Assembly (NCBI GenBank): GCA_046330395.1
Contig: JAXLSS010000004.1
Location: 62,001-126,000 of the forward strand
Length of the DNA: 64,000 bases
Direction: 5' to 3'
DNA from: Ga0077560 sp046330395
Lineage (GTDB): Bacteria; Actinomycetota; Thermoleophilia; Miltoncostaeales; Miltoncostaeaceae
Numbering within the stretch: the first letter of the stretch is position 1; every line of letters begins with the position of its first letter. Below are positions 42,843 to 51,400 of the stretch, piece after piece. The notes beneath the pieces were generated by a model. It ran no database searches and was not told the DNA's origin. It saw only the letters and a program-made list of their open reading frames with translations. The position numbers and the translations under genes were made by a program.

Positions 42843-43880
42843 GTGATCCTCACCGGGCCGTCGGAGCGGCTGTTCCGCATCCGCGACCCCCTGGCCTCCA
42901 CCCTCACGGAGATCACGGTGGTCATGGCCATCACCACCATCGTGGCCGTGCGTGCGTTCCTGGCCGCCACCGGCTACCCGCGGGTGGGGCACGGGCACCT
43001 GCACATCGCCCACATGCTGTGGGGGGGCCTCCTGATGATCGTGGCCTTCACGGTGGTGATGCAGAGCGCCGACCGTATCTGGAAGCCGTTCGCGGCCGTG
43101 GTGTTCGGCGTGGGGCTGGGACTGTTCGTGGACGAGGTGGGCAAGTTCGTCACCAACACCAACGACTACTTCTTCAAACCGGCCTTCGCCCTGATGTACG
43201 TGCTGTTCGTGGTGCTGATGCTGGTATCGAAGCTCCTGGACCGCCTGGACCACGTGGGCGATGAGGAGCGGCTGTACTTCGCCGCACAGGCCATCGCCCA
43301 CCAGAGCATGGGGTTGCTGTCGGTCGACGAGCGCGACCGGGCGCTGGCCAGCCTGGCGCAGGTGGGCGGCCACGGGGCGGTGCGCGACGCCCTGGCCGAG
43401 GTGCTGCGCACCGGCGCGGTGGACCCGGACGCGCGCACCTCGCGGCTGGTGGCGTTGTGGCGCTGGGTGGTGGGGCGCTACGAGGAGCTGGTGAGCTCCC
43501 GCGTGCTGCAGCGCACCGTGGTGCTGGTGTTCCTGGTGCGCGCCTTCACATCGCTGGAGGCGATGGGCGTGGGCGTGGTGTTCGCCGATCACCGCCCCGA
43601 CGCGTTCAGCGCCAGCGAGCTGCTGTCCAGCGCCGCGGGCGGCACCTCCGGGGTGCTGGCGGTGGTGGGCCTGTGGCTGATGTGGCGCGGCCGGCGCACC
43701 CTGGCCTACCGGGCGTTCATCGGCTCCACGCTGGTGTCCATCCTGCTGGAGCAGGTGTTCGCGTTCGCGCGTAGCCAGTACGCGGCCATGGGCACGCTGG
43801 CCCTGGACCTGGTGGTGCTGGGGGTGCTGCACGTCGCCCTGGCCAGCGAGACCACCCTGCAGCGCCACCAGATGGCGTAA
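42843..43880 (+). CDS. Hypothetical multi-pass membrane protein
   Basis: 345 residues if GTG 42843 is used; the frame stays open back to 42726, but a hairpin lies there. About seven hydrophobic segments are visible: four in the first 120 residues ('MAITTIVAVRAFLAATG', 'MLWGGLLMIVAFTVVM', 'FGVGLGLFVDEVGKF', 'ALMYVLFVVLMLVSKLL'), then a soluble helical stretch of about 80 residues, then three more. I recognise no family. No catalytic motif was found. Confidence 0.7.
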   Translation: MILTGPSERLFRIRDPLASTLTEITVVMAITTIVAVRAFLAATGYPRVGHGHLHIAHMLWGGLLMIVAFTVVMQSADRIWKPFAAVVFGVGLGLFVDEVGKFVTNTNDYFFKPAFALMYVLFVVLMLVSKLLDRLDHVGDEERLYFAAQAIAHQSMGLLSVDERDRALASLAQVGGHGAVRDALAEVLRTGAVDPDARTSRLVALWRWVVGRYEELVSSRVLQRTVVLVFLVRAFTSLEAMGVGVVFADHRPDAFSASELLSSAAGGTSGVLAVVGLWLMWRGRRTLAYRAFIGSTLVSILLEQVFAFARSQYAAMGTLALDLVVLGVLHVALASETTLQRHQMA

Positions 43881-43968
43881 GACCCCCGTCACCTCGGCGT
43901 CCGGCGGGCCGGTAAAAGAACTGGCCGGGAATCTGCGGGCAGTTCCACACACCCACCCGGAGGTTCCG

Positions 43969-44384
43969 ATGCGCGCACGCACCCTGTCCCCGTCCTGGCG
44001 GTCGCCGCCGCCGCCGCCGTCACCGGCGGTTCGGCCCTGGCCGCCACCATGGGGCCCGTGGAGGTGATGAAGGAGCCCACGCTGGGCAACATCCTCTTCA
44101 CCCCGAAGGGCCAGGCCCTGTACACCTGGCACAGGGAGAAGGCCGGTCACATCAAATGCACCGGGGCGTGCGCCAAGCAGTGGCCCCCGGTGATCGTCAC
44201 CAGGGCGTCGGCGGTGCCGAAGCACGTAGCCGGCGCCATGGCCACGTTCGGCACCATCAAGCGGCCCGACGGCCGCCTGCAGGTCACCGAGAACGGCCAC
44301 GCCCTGTACCGCTTCCACGCCGACCCCAAGGGCGTGGCCAAGTGCAACAACGTGGACGGCTGGTTCGTGGTGAAGGCCCACTGA
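43969..44384 (+). CDS. Secreted COG4315-like repeat protein, signal peptide split by an indel
   Basis: ATG 43969 has a perfect GGAGG 6 bp upstream, but its frame runs out of coding sense. One missing base near CTGTCCCCGTC joins it to 'PVLAVAAAAAVTGGSALAATM', a clean signal peptide, and the domain to 44384. The domain has two repeats of the family pattern: 'GQALYTWHREKAGHIKCTG' with 'CAKQWPPV', and 'GHALYRFHADPKGVAKCNN' with 'GWFVV'. Such proteins are small secreted or lipid-anchored proteins of unknown function. Confidence 0.8.
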
Positions 44385-44393
44385 GGATGCGTA

Positions 44394-44411
44394 GCCCCGC
44401 AAGCCCGGGGC
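44394..44411. terminator. Small hairpin between convergent genes
   Basis: GCCCCG pairs with CGGGGC over a 6-nt loop in the 41-bp gap between the secreted repeat protein and the converging peptidase. Short stem, so weak support. Confidence 0.4.
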
Positions 44412-44425
44412 CCCACGCACACCGA

Positions 44426-45257
44426 TCAGGCGCTGATGGTCCTGACGGTCCAGAAGTCGGCCGCCAGCCCGGGGTCGGTGAGGTAGGCGTACGGCATGTG
44501 GAAGTAGCCGTGGTCGCCCTGGTGCACGCCCCACGAGTTGCGCGCCAGGAACGCCTGGCGCCGGTCGTCGTAGCCCACCGCCATCACGGCGTGCCCGCCC
44601 AGCACCTGCCCGGCCGGCATGGGCACCACGGTCTGCTGCTTGCCGGGCCCGCGGAAGAAGTTCTCGTACACGGTGAACCCGAACACGAACGGGTGGCCCT
44701 CGGCCAGGCAGCCGCGCAGCTCGCCCAGCCGCTGCGGGATGCGCCGGTACGACACGGCCACGTGCCGCAGCGCGTCGTCGTAGGCGGGCCGGCGGCCGCT
44801 GCCCGGCCGGGGCGCCGGGCGGGAAGGGGTCGCCGTCGCGGGCGGGCGGCGTGTCGTCGTAGGGCCAGTCGCCCTCCGGGCACGCGCCCAGGTGGTTCAC
44901 CGATTTGATGCCGTCGCGCAGGGCCGCACCGGCGTCGTAGGCCACGGTGCCCTCCATGTCCCGCTCGTTGAAGTAGATGAACAGCCGCGAGGGCACGAAG
45001 TCGGGTGCCTCCAGCTGCGCGGCCCGGCTGAACTGCACCGCCGCGGCGATGGCCTGGGCGGTGCACGAGCCGATGCGGCCCTGGTCGTACACGGGCGGGC
45101 ATGCGGCGCGCATGTCCACCGAGGGGGGCAGGTCGCCGGCCGCCTCCCGTGGTGCCGAGTACATGTGGTCGCGGTGGTCCGGCAGGTCGGGCCGCCACCC
45201 GAAGCGCACGCCGTGGTGGGATGCGGGGTCGCCGGCCGGGGTGGTGATGGTGCTCAT
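44426..45257 (-). CDS. Papain-like (C1) cysteine peptidase, frameshifted near 44800
   Basis: ATG 45257 follows GAGGAG at a good distance. The N-terminal frame carries 'FGWRPDLPDHRDHMY', 'LPPSVDMRAACPPVYDQG' and the catalytic Cys in 'GRIGSCTAQAIAAAVQFS'. The C-terminal frame carries 'YDDALRHVAVSYRRIPQRL', catalytic His in 'VLGGHAVMAVGYDD' and catalytic Asn in 'LARNSWG'. The break falls near 44790-44820 in a G/C-rich stretch. Full length is about 276 residues. There is no signal peptide or propeptide, as in other bacterial C1 peptidases of this kind. Confidence 0.85.
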
Positions 45258-45477
45258 GGGATGCTCCTCGTGATCGTCCGCGGGGGGCTCGCGATGTGAG
45301 GGGGCGCCGAATGAGTGTGCCGCGGGATGCCGTTGCGATGCGGCGTGTTTCCGATGGCCTTGCCGGTTCTTTGCCGCGGGCCATGGCCGGGCGGGGGCGG
45401 CCGCATCCGCCGTGGTGCGGCATTCACCCACCGGCCGGGGCGCGCGCCGGCGTGCTCCGATGCGCCTCCGGGTTTGC

Positions 45478-45494
45478 CGGGCGGTAACCGCCCG
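45478..45494 (-). terminator. Hairpin after the polysaccharide deacetylase gene
   Basis: CGGGCGG pairs with CCGCCCG over TAA, starting 6 bp beyond the deacetylase stop. The rest of the gap up to the peptidase start at 45257 shows no further gene or repeat. Confidence 0.5.
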
Positions 45495-45500
45495 CCGGCG

Positions 45501-46403
45501 CTACTGGGCCGTGGTGGTGGTGGAGGTGGACGTGCCCCCGGAGCCGGCAGGGGCGTCGGGGAAGGCCACCCCGATCTGCCGCAGCAGCTCGTCCCCGCTC
45601 CAGCCGGGCACGATCATGCGCCGCACCGTCATCAGCGGGTCCTTGGCGTACAGCTTGTCGGACAGCTGGAAGGCCACGGTGTACCCGGCGGAGCGCAGGT
45701 GGGGGAACGCCGCGCGCGACCACAGGCCGAACGGGTACGCGAACAGCGTGACCGGTTTCTTGAGGATGCGCTGCAGGTCCGCCTTGGGCTGCACGAACTG
45801 CACCCGGTAGTCGCGGGCCGTGGACAGCTTGGCCACGTTCTGGTGGTCCCACGTGTGGCCGCCCACGCTCATCCCGGCCGCCGCGATCTCGCGCAGCTGC
45901 TGGGCGGTGATCCAGTTGGTCTTGCCCAGCACCACCGTCATGGGGAAGAACGTGGCCACCATGTGGTGCTGCTGCAGCAGCGGCAGGGCGTCGGTGTACT
46001 GGCCGGCCGAGCCGTCGTCGAAGGTGAGCAGGATGGGCTTGGCCGGCAGCGCCTTGCCCGTGGTGAGGTACGCCGCGTAGGCCTCGCCGGTGATGGTGGT
46101 GTAGCCGGCGCGGCGCAACGCCAGGAGCTGGGTGTCCAGTTGCTGCGGGGTGACGATGTAGGTGAGGTCGCTGGCCGACTCGGTGCCCGTGAGAGCGCGC
46201 ACCTGGTGCCAGCACAGCACCGGCACCACGGCCCGGCGGGCGATGGTGACCGGGTTGGTGTCCACCACGGGGGTCGCCGCGGTGCGGGCCGCCGAGTGCC
46301 CGCCACCGCCACCAACCATGGAACGCACCAGGGCCACCAGCCCCCAGATCACGGCGATCAGCACGACCAGGGCGGTGAGGCGGCGGCGCGTGTACGTGTT
46401 CAC
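45501..46403 (-). CDS. Polysaccharide deacetylase (NodB domain)
   Basis: 300 residues from GTG 46403. One N-terminal transmembrane anchor (LTALVVLIAVIWGLVALV) is followed by a Gly-rich linker. The NodB domain contains 'VPVLCWHQV', 'ILLTFDDGSAGQYTDALPLL' (metal Asp), 'VGGHTWDHQN' (metal His pair) and 'FAYPFGLWS'. It probably removes acetyl groups from a wall or extracellular polysaccharide outside the membrane. The C-terminal tail is rich in Gly, Ser and Thr. Confidence 0.92.
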   Translation of the reverse strand: MNTYTRRRLTALVVLIAVIWGLVALVRSMVGGGGGHSAARTAATPVVDTNPVTIARRAVVPVLCWHQVRALTGTESASDLTYIVTPQQLDTQLLALRRAGYTTITGEAYAAYLTTGKALPAKPILLTFDDGSAGQYTDALPLLQQHHMVATFFPMTVVLGKTNWITAQQLREIAAAGMSVGGHTWDHQNVAKLSTARDYRVQFVQPKADLQRILKKPVTLFAYPFGLWSRAAFPHLRSAGYTVAFQLSDKLYAKDPLMTVRRMIVPGWSGDELLRQIGVAFPDAPAGSGGTSTSTTTTAQ

Positions 46404-46466
46404 ATGCGCGAGCCTATCCGGGGCGGCGCACCCCCGGCGAGCGCCCGTCCAGCCCCGTGGGGACGG

Positions 46467-46880
46467 TCAGATGGCCCGCATGCGGTTGTTGCGGGCGTTG
46501 TGCTCCACCTCCGCCAGGCCCAGCGCCTCCATCACCGGCGGCACGTAGCTGCCGAACCGGCCGCGCAGGCCCTTCTTGAGGCCGTACCAGCCGCCCACAG
46601 GGTTGTCGGCGGCCCGGCCCCAGGCCTCCACGGTGCCGTCGGCGGCGGGCTTCTGCTCGTCGGCGTTGCCCAGCGGCATCCAGTCGCCGTGTGCGGCCAG
46701 CATGGCGTGCAGGTCGTCGATGCAGCGCAGGTGGTACCGCAGCTCGGTCTTGCCCACCTGCACCACCAGCGCGGGCGGATCGGCGTCCGGCGCGCGGTGG
46801 GCCGTGAAGGTGGAGCTTCCGGGCGGTGTGGTGAGCACCCAGGGGTCCTCCGGGGTGCCGGAACCGGGAATGGTGGTCAT
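46467..46880 (-). CDS. Conserved hypothetical protein
   Basis: 137 residues. The text has regularly spaced blocks: 'GTPEDPWVLTTPPGSS', 'VVQVGKTELRYHLRCIDDL', 'HGDWMPLGNADEQKP', 'NPVGGWYGLKKGLRGRFG', 'YVPPVMEALGLAEVEHN'. I recall similar small cytoplasmic proteins in many actinobacteria but know no function. It diverges from the ArsR gene across 74 bp containing an inverted repeat, so it may share that regulator. Confidence 0.75.
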   Translation of the reverse strand: MTTIPGSGTPEDPWVLTTPPGSSTFTAHRAPDADPPALVVQVGKTELRYHLRCIDDLHAMLAAHGDWMPLGNADEQKPAADGTVEAWGRAADNPVGGWYGLKKGLRGRFGSYVPPVMEALGLAEVEHNARNNRMRAI

Positions 46881-46914
46881 CGCGGGGCTCCTGTCGGCGG
46901 GATGGCGTTGCTAA

Positions 46915-46932
46915 GGTAACCCACCGGTTACC
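46915..46932. promoter_or_regulatory. Inverted repeat, likely ArsR operator
   Basis: GGTAACC and GGTTACC form a perfect 7-bp inverted repeat with a 4-bp spacer. It sits 34 bp upstream of one divergent gene and 22 bp upstream of the ArsR start. ArsR-type repressors commonly bind such sites over their own promoter. Confidence 0.6.
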
Positions 46933-46954
46933 GACTTGAAAAGAGTGTCGGATC

Positions 46955-47287
46955 GTGAGCGGTGCGCTGCACGACGCGGCCCTGGAGGCGCTGGGCGATC
47001 CCAACCGCCGCGCCATCCTGGAGGTGCTGGGGGAGGGGCCTGCCGCCGTGCGGACCATCGCCGACCGGCTCCCCATCAGCCGTCCCGCCGTGTCGCGGCA
47101 CCTGCGGCTGCTGCGCGACGCGGGCCTGGTGGACCACCGCCCGTCCGGCACACGGCGGGTGTACGCCCTGCGCGCCGACGGGGTGGAGGCGGTGCGCGCC
47201 TACTTCGACGAGGTGTGGCGCGAGGCGGCGGCGCGGTTCCGTCTCACCGCCGAGAACGTCGATCCCGGCCACGGCGCGGCGCCGTGA
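46955..47287 (+). CDS. ArsR-family regulator
   Basis: 110 residues from GTG 46955. Winged helix: 'LEALGDPNRRAILEVLGEGPAAVRTIADRLPISRPAVSRHLRLLRDAGLV' in order, then the wing 'HRPSGTRRVYAL'. No metal-binding Cys pair is present, so it is not a classical metal sensor. The stop overlaps the ATG of an SRPBCC gene (TGATG), a pairing often seen in actinobacteria. Confidence 0.92.
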   Translation: MSGALHDAALEALGDPNRRAILEVLGEGPAAVRTIADRLPISRPAVSRHLRLLRDAGLVDHRPSGTRRVYALRADGVEAVRAYFDEVWREAAARFRLTAENVDPGHGAAP

Positions 47288-47727
47288 TGGAGCCGCTGGT
47301 GGTGGAGTTCGACCTGCGCGTGGCCCCCGAGGTGGCGTTCGCCGTGTGGGCCGAGCGCTGCGGCACATGGTGGCCTCCCGACCACACCATCAGCGGCGAC
47401 CCGGCCGCCATCGTGGTGCAGCCCGTGGCCGGAGGGCGCATCTTCGAGCGGGGCCGCGACGGCACCGAGCATGACTGGGGGCGGGTGCTGCGATGGGAGC
47501 CGCCGGTGCGCGTCGTGTACCTGTGGCACATGTTCTTCCCGCCCGAGGAGGCCACCGAGGTGGAGGTGACCTTCCACCCTCGAGGGGACGGGACCCGGGT
47601 GGTCATCACCCAGCGCGGCTGGGAGCGGCTGGGCGACGCCGGCCCGCCGCGGCGCGAGCGCACCGGGCACGTGTGGCGGGCGCTCAGCACCCACTTCGTC
47701 GCGGTGGCCGAGGGCGGCGGCCGCTGA
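47287..47727 (+). CDS. SRPBCC (AHSA1-like) protein
   Basis: 146 residues. START/Bet v1-like fold: 'VEFDLRVAPEVAFAVWAERCGTWWP', 'GGRIFERGRDGTEHDWGRVLRWEPP', 'ATEVEVTFHPRGDGTRVVITQRGWERLG'. It binds a small hydrophobic ligand or assists proteins; the substrate is not known. Translationally coupled to the ArsR gene, suggesting that the regulator responds to the same compound. Confidence 0.9.
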   Translation: MEPLVVEFDLRVAPEVAFAVWAERCGTWWPPDHTISGDPAAIVVQPVAGGRIFERGRDGTEHDWGRVLRWEPPVRVVYLWHMFFPPEEATEVEVTFHPRGDGTRVVITQRGWERLGDAGPPRRERTGHVWRALSTHFVAVAEGGGR

Positions 47728-47748
47728 CCGCCGCCCCCGGCCGCGGGG

Positions 47749-48369
47749 TCAGGGGGTGACGGTGAGCGTCGCGGTCATGGCCGCGTGGCCCACCACCGTG
47801 CAGCGGAAGGTCCACTGACCCGGCGTCAGCACGACGGTCTGGCTGTCGCTGCCGCTGGCCAGCAGGGGGAAGGTGGCCGTGGCCGTGGGCGCTCCCGTGG
47901 GCCGGATGTCCAGCGTGTGGGAGAAGGCCGTCTCGCTGGTGCGGTGCACCGTGTAGGTGCCGGCCGGGACGCTGGATGACGAGAGGGTCAGCATCAGGCT
48001 GCCCGACAGGAACTCCCGCACGTTCAGCACGGGCGGCGGCGGGGGCGTGGAGGTGGTCACCGTGGTGGTGCCGGGGTCGGTGGGCGTGCTGGTGACCGGG
48101 GGCGGTGTCACGGGCGCGCCCGTCGTGGTGGTGGTGTGCGTGGGTGGGACCGGCACCTTCACGCGCTTGCACACCCGGTGGCGCACGGTGCGGTGGTGGC
48201 GGCGCACCTTCACCACCCGGCACTTCAGGCGGGTGGCGGCGTGCACGTGCGTGGCGCCGGCGGGCACGGGGCGCGCGGCGGCGGTCATGGCCAACAGGCT
48301 CAGCGCGGCGGCCAGGGCCGCGGCCGCCAGGAGGGCGGCGACGCCGAGGCGGATGGAGGTGTGTCGCAT
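47749..48369 (-). CDS. Secreted cupredoxin-like protein
   Basis: 206 residues. Signal peptide at residues 1-32 (LGVAALLAAAALAAALSLLA, then AAA). A basic, Thr/Pro-rich linker of about 70 residues (KVRRHHRTVRHRVCKRVKV, then TTTTTG repeats) follows. The C-terminal 95 residues form a cupredoxin: a His in 'SETAFSHTLDIRPTG', then 'GQWTFRCTVVGHAAMTATL' giving Cys, His and Met. This set matches a type 1 copper site, suggesting an extracellular electron carrier or copper-binding protein. Confidence 0.8.
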   Translation of the reverse strand: MRHTSIRLGVAALLAAAALAAALSLLAMTAAARPVPAGATHVHAATRLKCRVVKVRRHHRTVRHRVCKRVKVPVPPTHTTTTTGAPVTPPPVTSTPTDPGTTTVTTSTPPPPPVLNVREFLSGSLMLTLSSSSVPAGTYTVHRTSETAFSHTLDIRPTGAPTATATFPLLASGSDSQTVVLTPGQWTFRCTVVGHAAMTATLTVTP

Positions 48370-48490
48370 CAGCGAGGCTCCTGCGGTCGTGGGATGGCGG
48401 GGCCGCGCACATTCCCCGCCCACACGGGGGGTCGGGCGGCCCCACCTGACCGGTACACGGGCGGGCGGCCCGGATGGTTCACGCCCCATC

Positions 48491-51400
48491 TCAGCCCCCG
48501 GTGGCGTCCTTCGCCAGCGGCCACGCGCGGCTGATGGAGAGGGCCTGCGCGGTGGTGAGGAACGCCGCCCGGGGATAGATGGTGAGCGGCGAGGAGTCGG
48601 CGGCCACCACCAGCCGCTGGTTGGGCAGCCACGTGAGCCCGTTGACGCCGCCGGGCGCCTGCTGGGTGGCCACGGCGGTGGGGGTGGGGGTGAGATGCCA
48701 CTTCACGATCTGGGCGTCGGCGTGGGCGCTGATCAGCGCGGCCCCGCCGGGGACCGTGGTGAGCGCGTGCACGGCGCCGTGGCCCGAGTCGATGTGCGTG
48801 CCCGTGCCGGGGGCGTCGATGGGCCCCACCGTGATGACCCCCGCCTTGTCGCCGGCCGCGAGGAGCCCCCCGGGGGCCAGGCCGATGGCCGTGATGCCGT
48901 CGGCGCCCAGATGCGTGGTGGTGCCGGTGAGGCGTCCCGCGCCCGCAGTCCACACGTGCAGGTCGCCCGCATCGTCGCCGGTGGCGAACCGGCCGCCCGG
49001 CAGGGGCGTCAGCACGTTGACCTGGCTCTGGGCGCTGGCATGCGCCCGCACGGCGAGCGTGGCGGGGTCGCACACCTCCACGTCGCCGGCCTCCGTGCCC
49101 ACCGCCACCTCGCCGCCGGGCAGCAGCGCCAGCGCCGTGATGGCCTTCGCGGCGACCGTGTGGATGCGGAGAGGATGCAGGGCGTGGTGCCCACAGGGCC
49201 AGGTGGCCGTGCTCGTCGCCGGTCACCACCGTGCCGTCCGGTCGCACCGCCAGCGCCACCATCTTGTTGTGCCCGTTGCGCACGGCCCACACGGCGTGGG
49301 CGGTGGGCTGCGTGCGCCAGTACGTGAGGCGCCCCACGCCGCTGAGGCTCACCAGCCGCTCGGTGCCCAGGCGCTGCACGGCGTTGATGCTGCGGTAATT
49401 CTGGCGCCCGTCGGGGGCCACCTGCAGCTCGGCGGGGTTGGTGATCTGCTCGGCGGCCACGGCGGGGTCCCAGATCTGCAGGGACCCGGTGTCGGATGCC
49501 GTGGCGATGTCGCCACCCGGCAGCGCGGCCACGGCGTGCAGCTTGACGCCGGTGGCGGTGTGCGAGAGCACGTCGCGCAGGTGGTCGGGGCTGCGCACCT
49601 CAAGCGCCCCGGCCTCGCCCTCCACGGCGAGGTTGCCGTCCCACACCCGGGCGAGGATCACATGGAACGCACCCGGCGCGACCTGGTCCACATGGTCCAG
49701 CCGGTCGCCGTTCAGCCGCCACAGGTCCAGGTACCCGTCGGCCCCTGAGGCCAGGCGGCCGCCGTCCACGCCCACCAACGAGGTGATGTCGCCGTGTCCC
49801 TGGGGCAGCGATTGAGTGACCCGCGGATGTGAGGTGTCGGCCAGATCCCAGACGCGGATCACCCCGGAGTCGTCGCCCGAGGCAAGCCCCCGGTCGCCGG
49901 TGAGGAACGCCAGTGCGGTCACCGCCGAGCCACCGGTGGGGAAGCTGGCCACGCGCCGCAGAACGCCCCCCGCGGTGTCCAGCACCGTGATGTGGCCGTC
50001 GTCGCCCCCCGTGGCCACCCGCCCGTGCCCCAACCAGGCCAGCGCGTACAGCGAACCGTCCTTGCTCACCTGCAGCTGCTGCACCACGCGCCCCGCACCC
50101 GTGGTGTCCAGCAGGCTGGCGGTGCCCGAGGCGTCCACGGCCACCAGCCGGTCGGGGCCCATCCTCAGGATCCCGTAGACGGACTGGTGGATGGGGATGC
50201 GGGCCCGCGGCGCCTCGGGGTGGCGGGGATCCCAGATCTGCACGGTGTCGTCGTCGCCCCCCACGGCGACGCGCCCGTCGCCCAGCGGGGTCACCGCCCA
50301 CAGGGAGGCGCCCGACCCCATCAGGCGCCGCAGCGGCCGCTGGGCCGCGGCGCGCAGGGCCTGCTCCGAGTCGGGGGTGTGCGCGGCGGCGTAGGAGCGC
50401 TGCGCCGAGGTGAACGGGTCGCCCTGGCCGCTGGTGAGCGCCAGCCGGGTCTCGGCGCTCAGGGCGGCGGCGGAGCTCCGGCGTGCGCGGCTGGCGTCGT
50501 GCGCCGCCGAGTTGCGCGCCAGCAGGGTCACCACGGCGGCCGCCCCCAGCACCACCGCCACACCCGACACCCCGGCCAGCAGCGTGCGGGCCCGCCGCCG
50601 CTGGCGTGCGGCCCGTGCATCGGCCTCCCGGCGCGACGTCTCCAGGAACGCGATCTCAGTGGGATTGAGGTCGTCGGTGGCCTGCCCATCCCAGGCGGCC
50701 AGCCGCGGCCCGCGGTACAGCTGTGCGGGGTCGTCCCCCGCGTCGCGCCACTCGTGTGCGGCGTCGCTGAGATGCCGCTGCCGCGTCAGCGCGGCGCGGT
50801 CGTCCTGCAGCCAGCCCTGCAGGGTGGGCCAGCCGCGGATGAGCGCCTCGTGGGCCAGCTCGGCGGTGGGCGCCCCGGTCACCGGGTCGGTGCCGCGGCT
50901 CACCAGTCGCGCCTGCACGAACCGCTCCAGCACCGCCTGCACGCGCTCGCCGTCGGCGGGGGACAGCGCCAGGTCGGGGGTGCTGACCCGGCGGCGGGTG
51001 TCGTCGGTGCCCTCGCCCACGCGCACCATCCGCACCAGCACCCGGCGGGCCACCGCCTGCTCCTCGGGGGCGAGCGACGATTGGGTGTCGTCGGCGCGCT
51101 GGGCCAGCGCCCCCTCCAGGCCACCGGACGCCTCGTACCCGTCGATGGTGAGCCGGTTCCCGCGGCGGCGCTGCCACACCTCCGTCAACAGGTGCCCCAT
51201 CAGCGGCAGGGCGGTGGGCGCGCGCTGCATCTCACCCACGATGCGGCGCACCAGGCTGGGCTCGGCCACCAGCCCTGCGGCGGCCGCCGGCTCGGTGATG
51301 GCACGGCGCACCTGATCGGGCCCCAGGGGGCCGATCAGCACCTGGTGGGCCACGATGAGGTCGCGCAGCGCCGGGTGCTCGGCGCACCGGCCGTAGAAGT

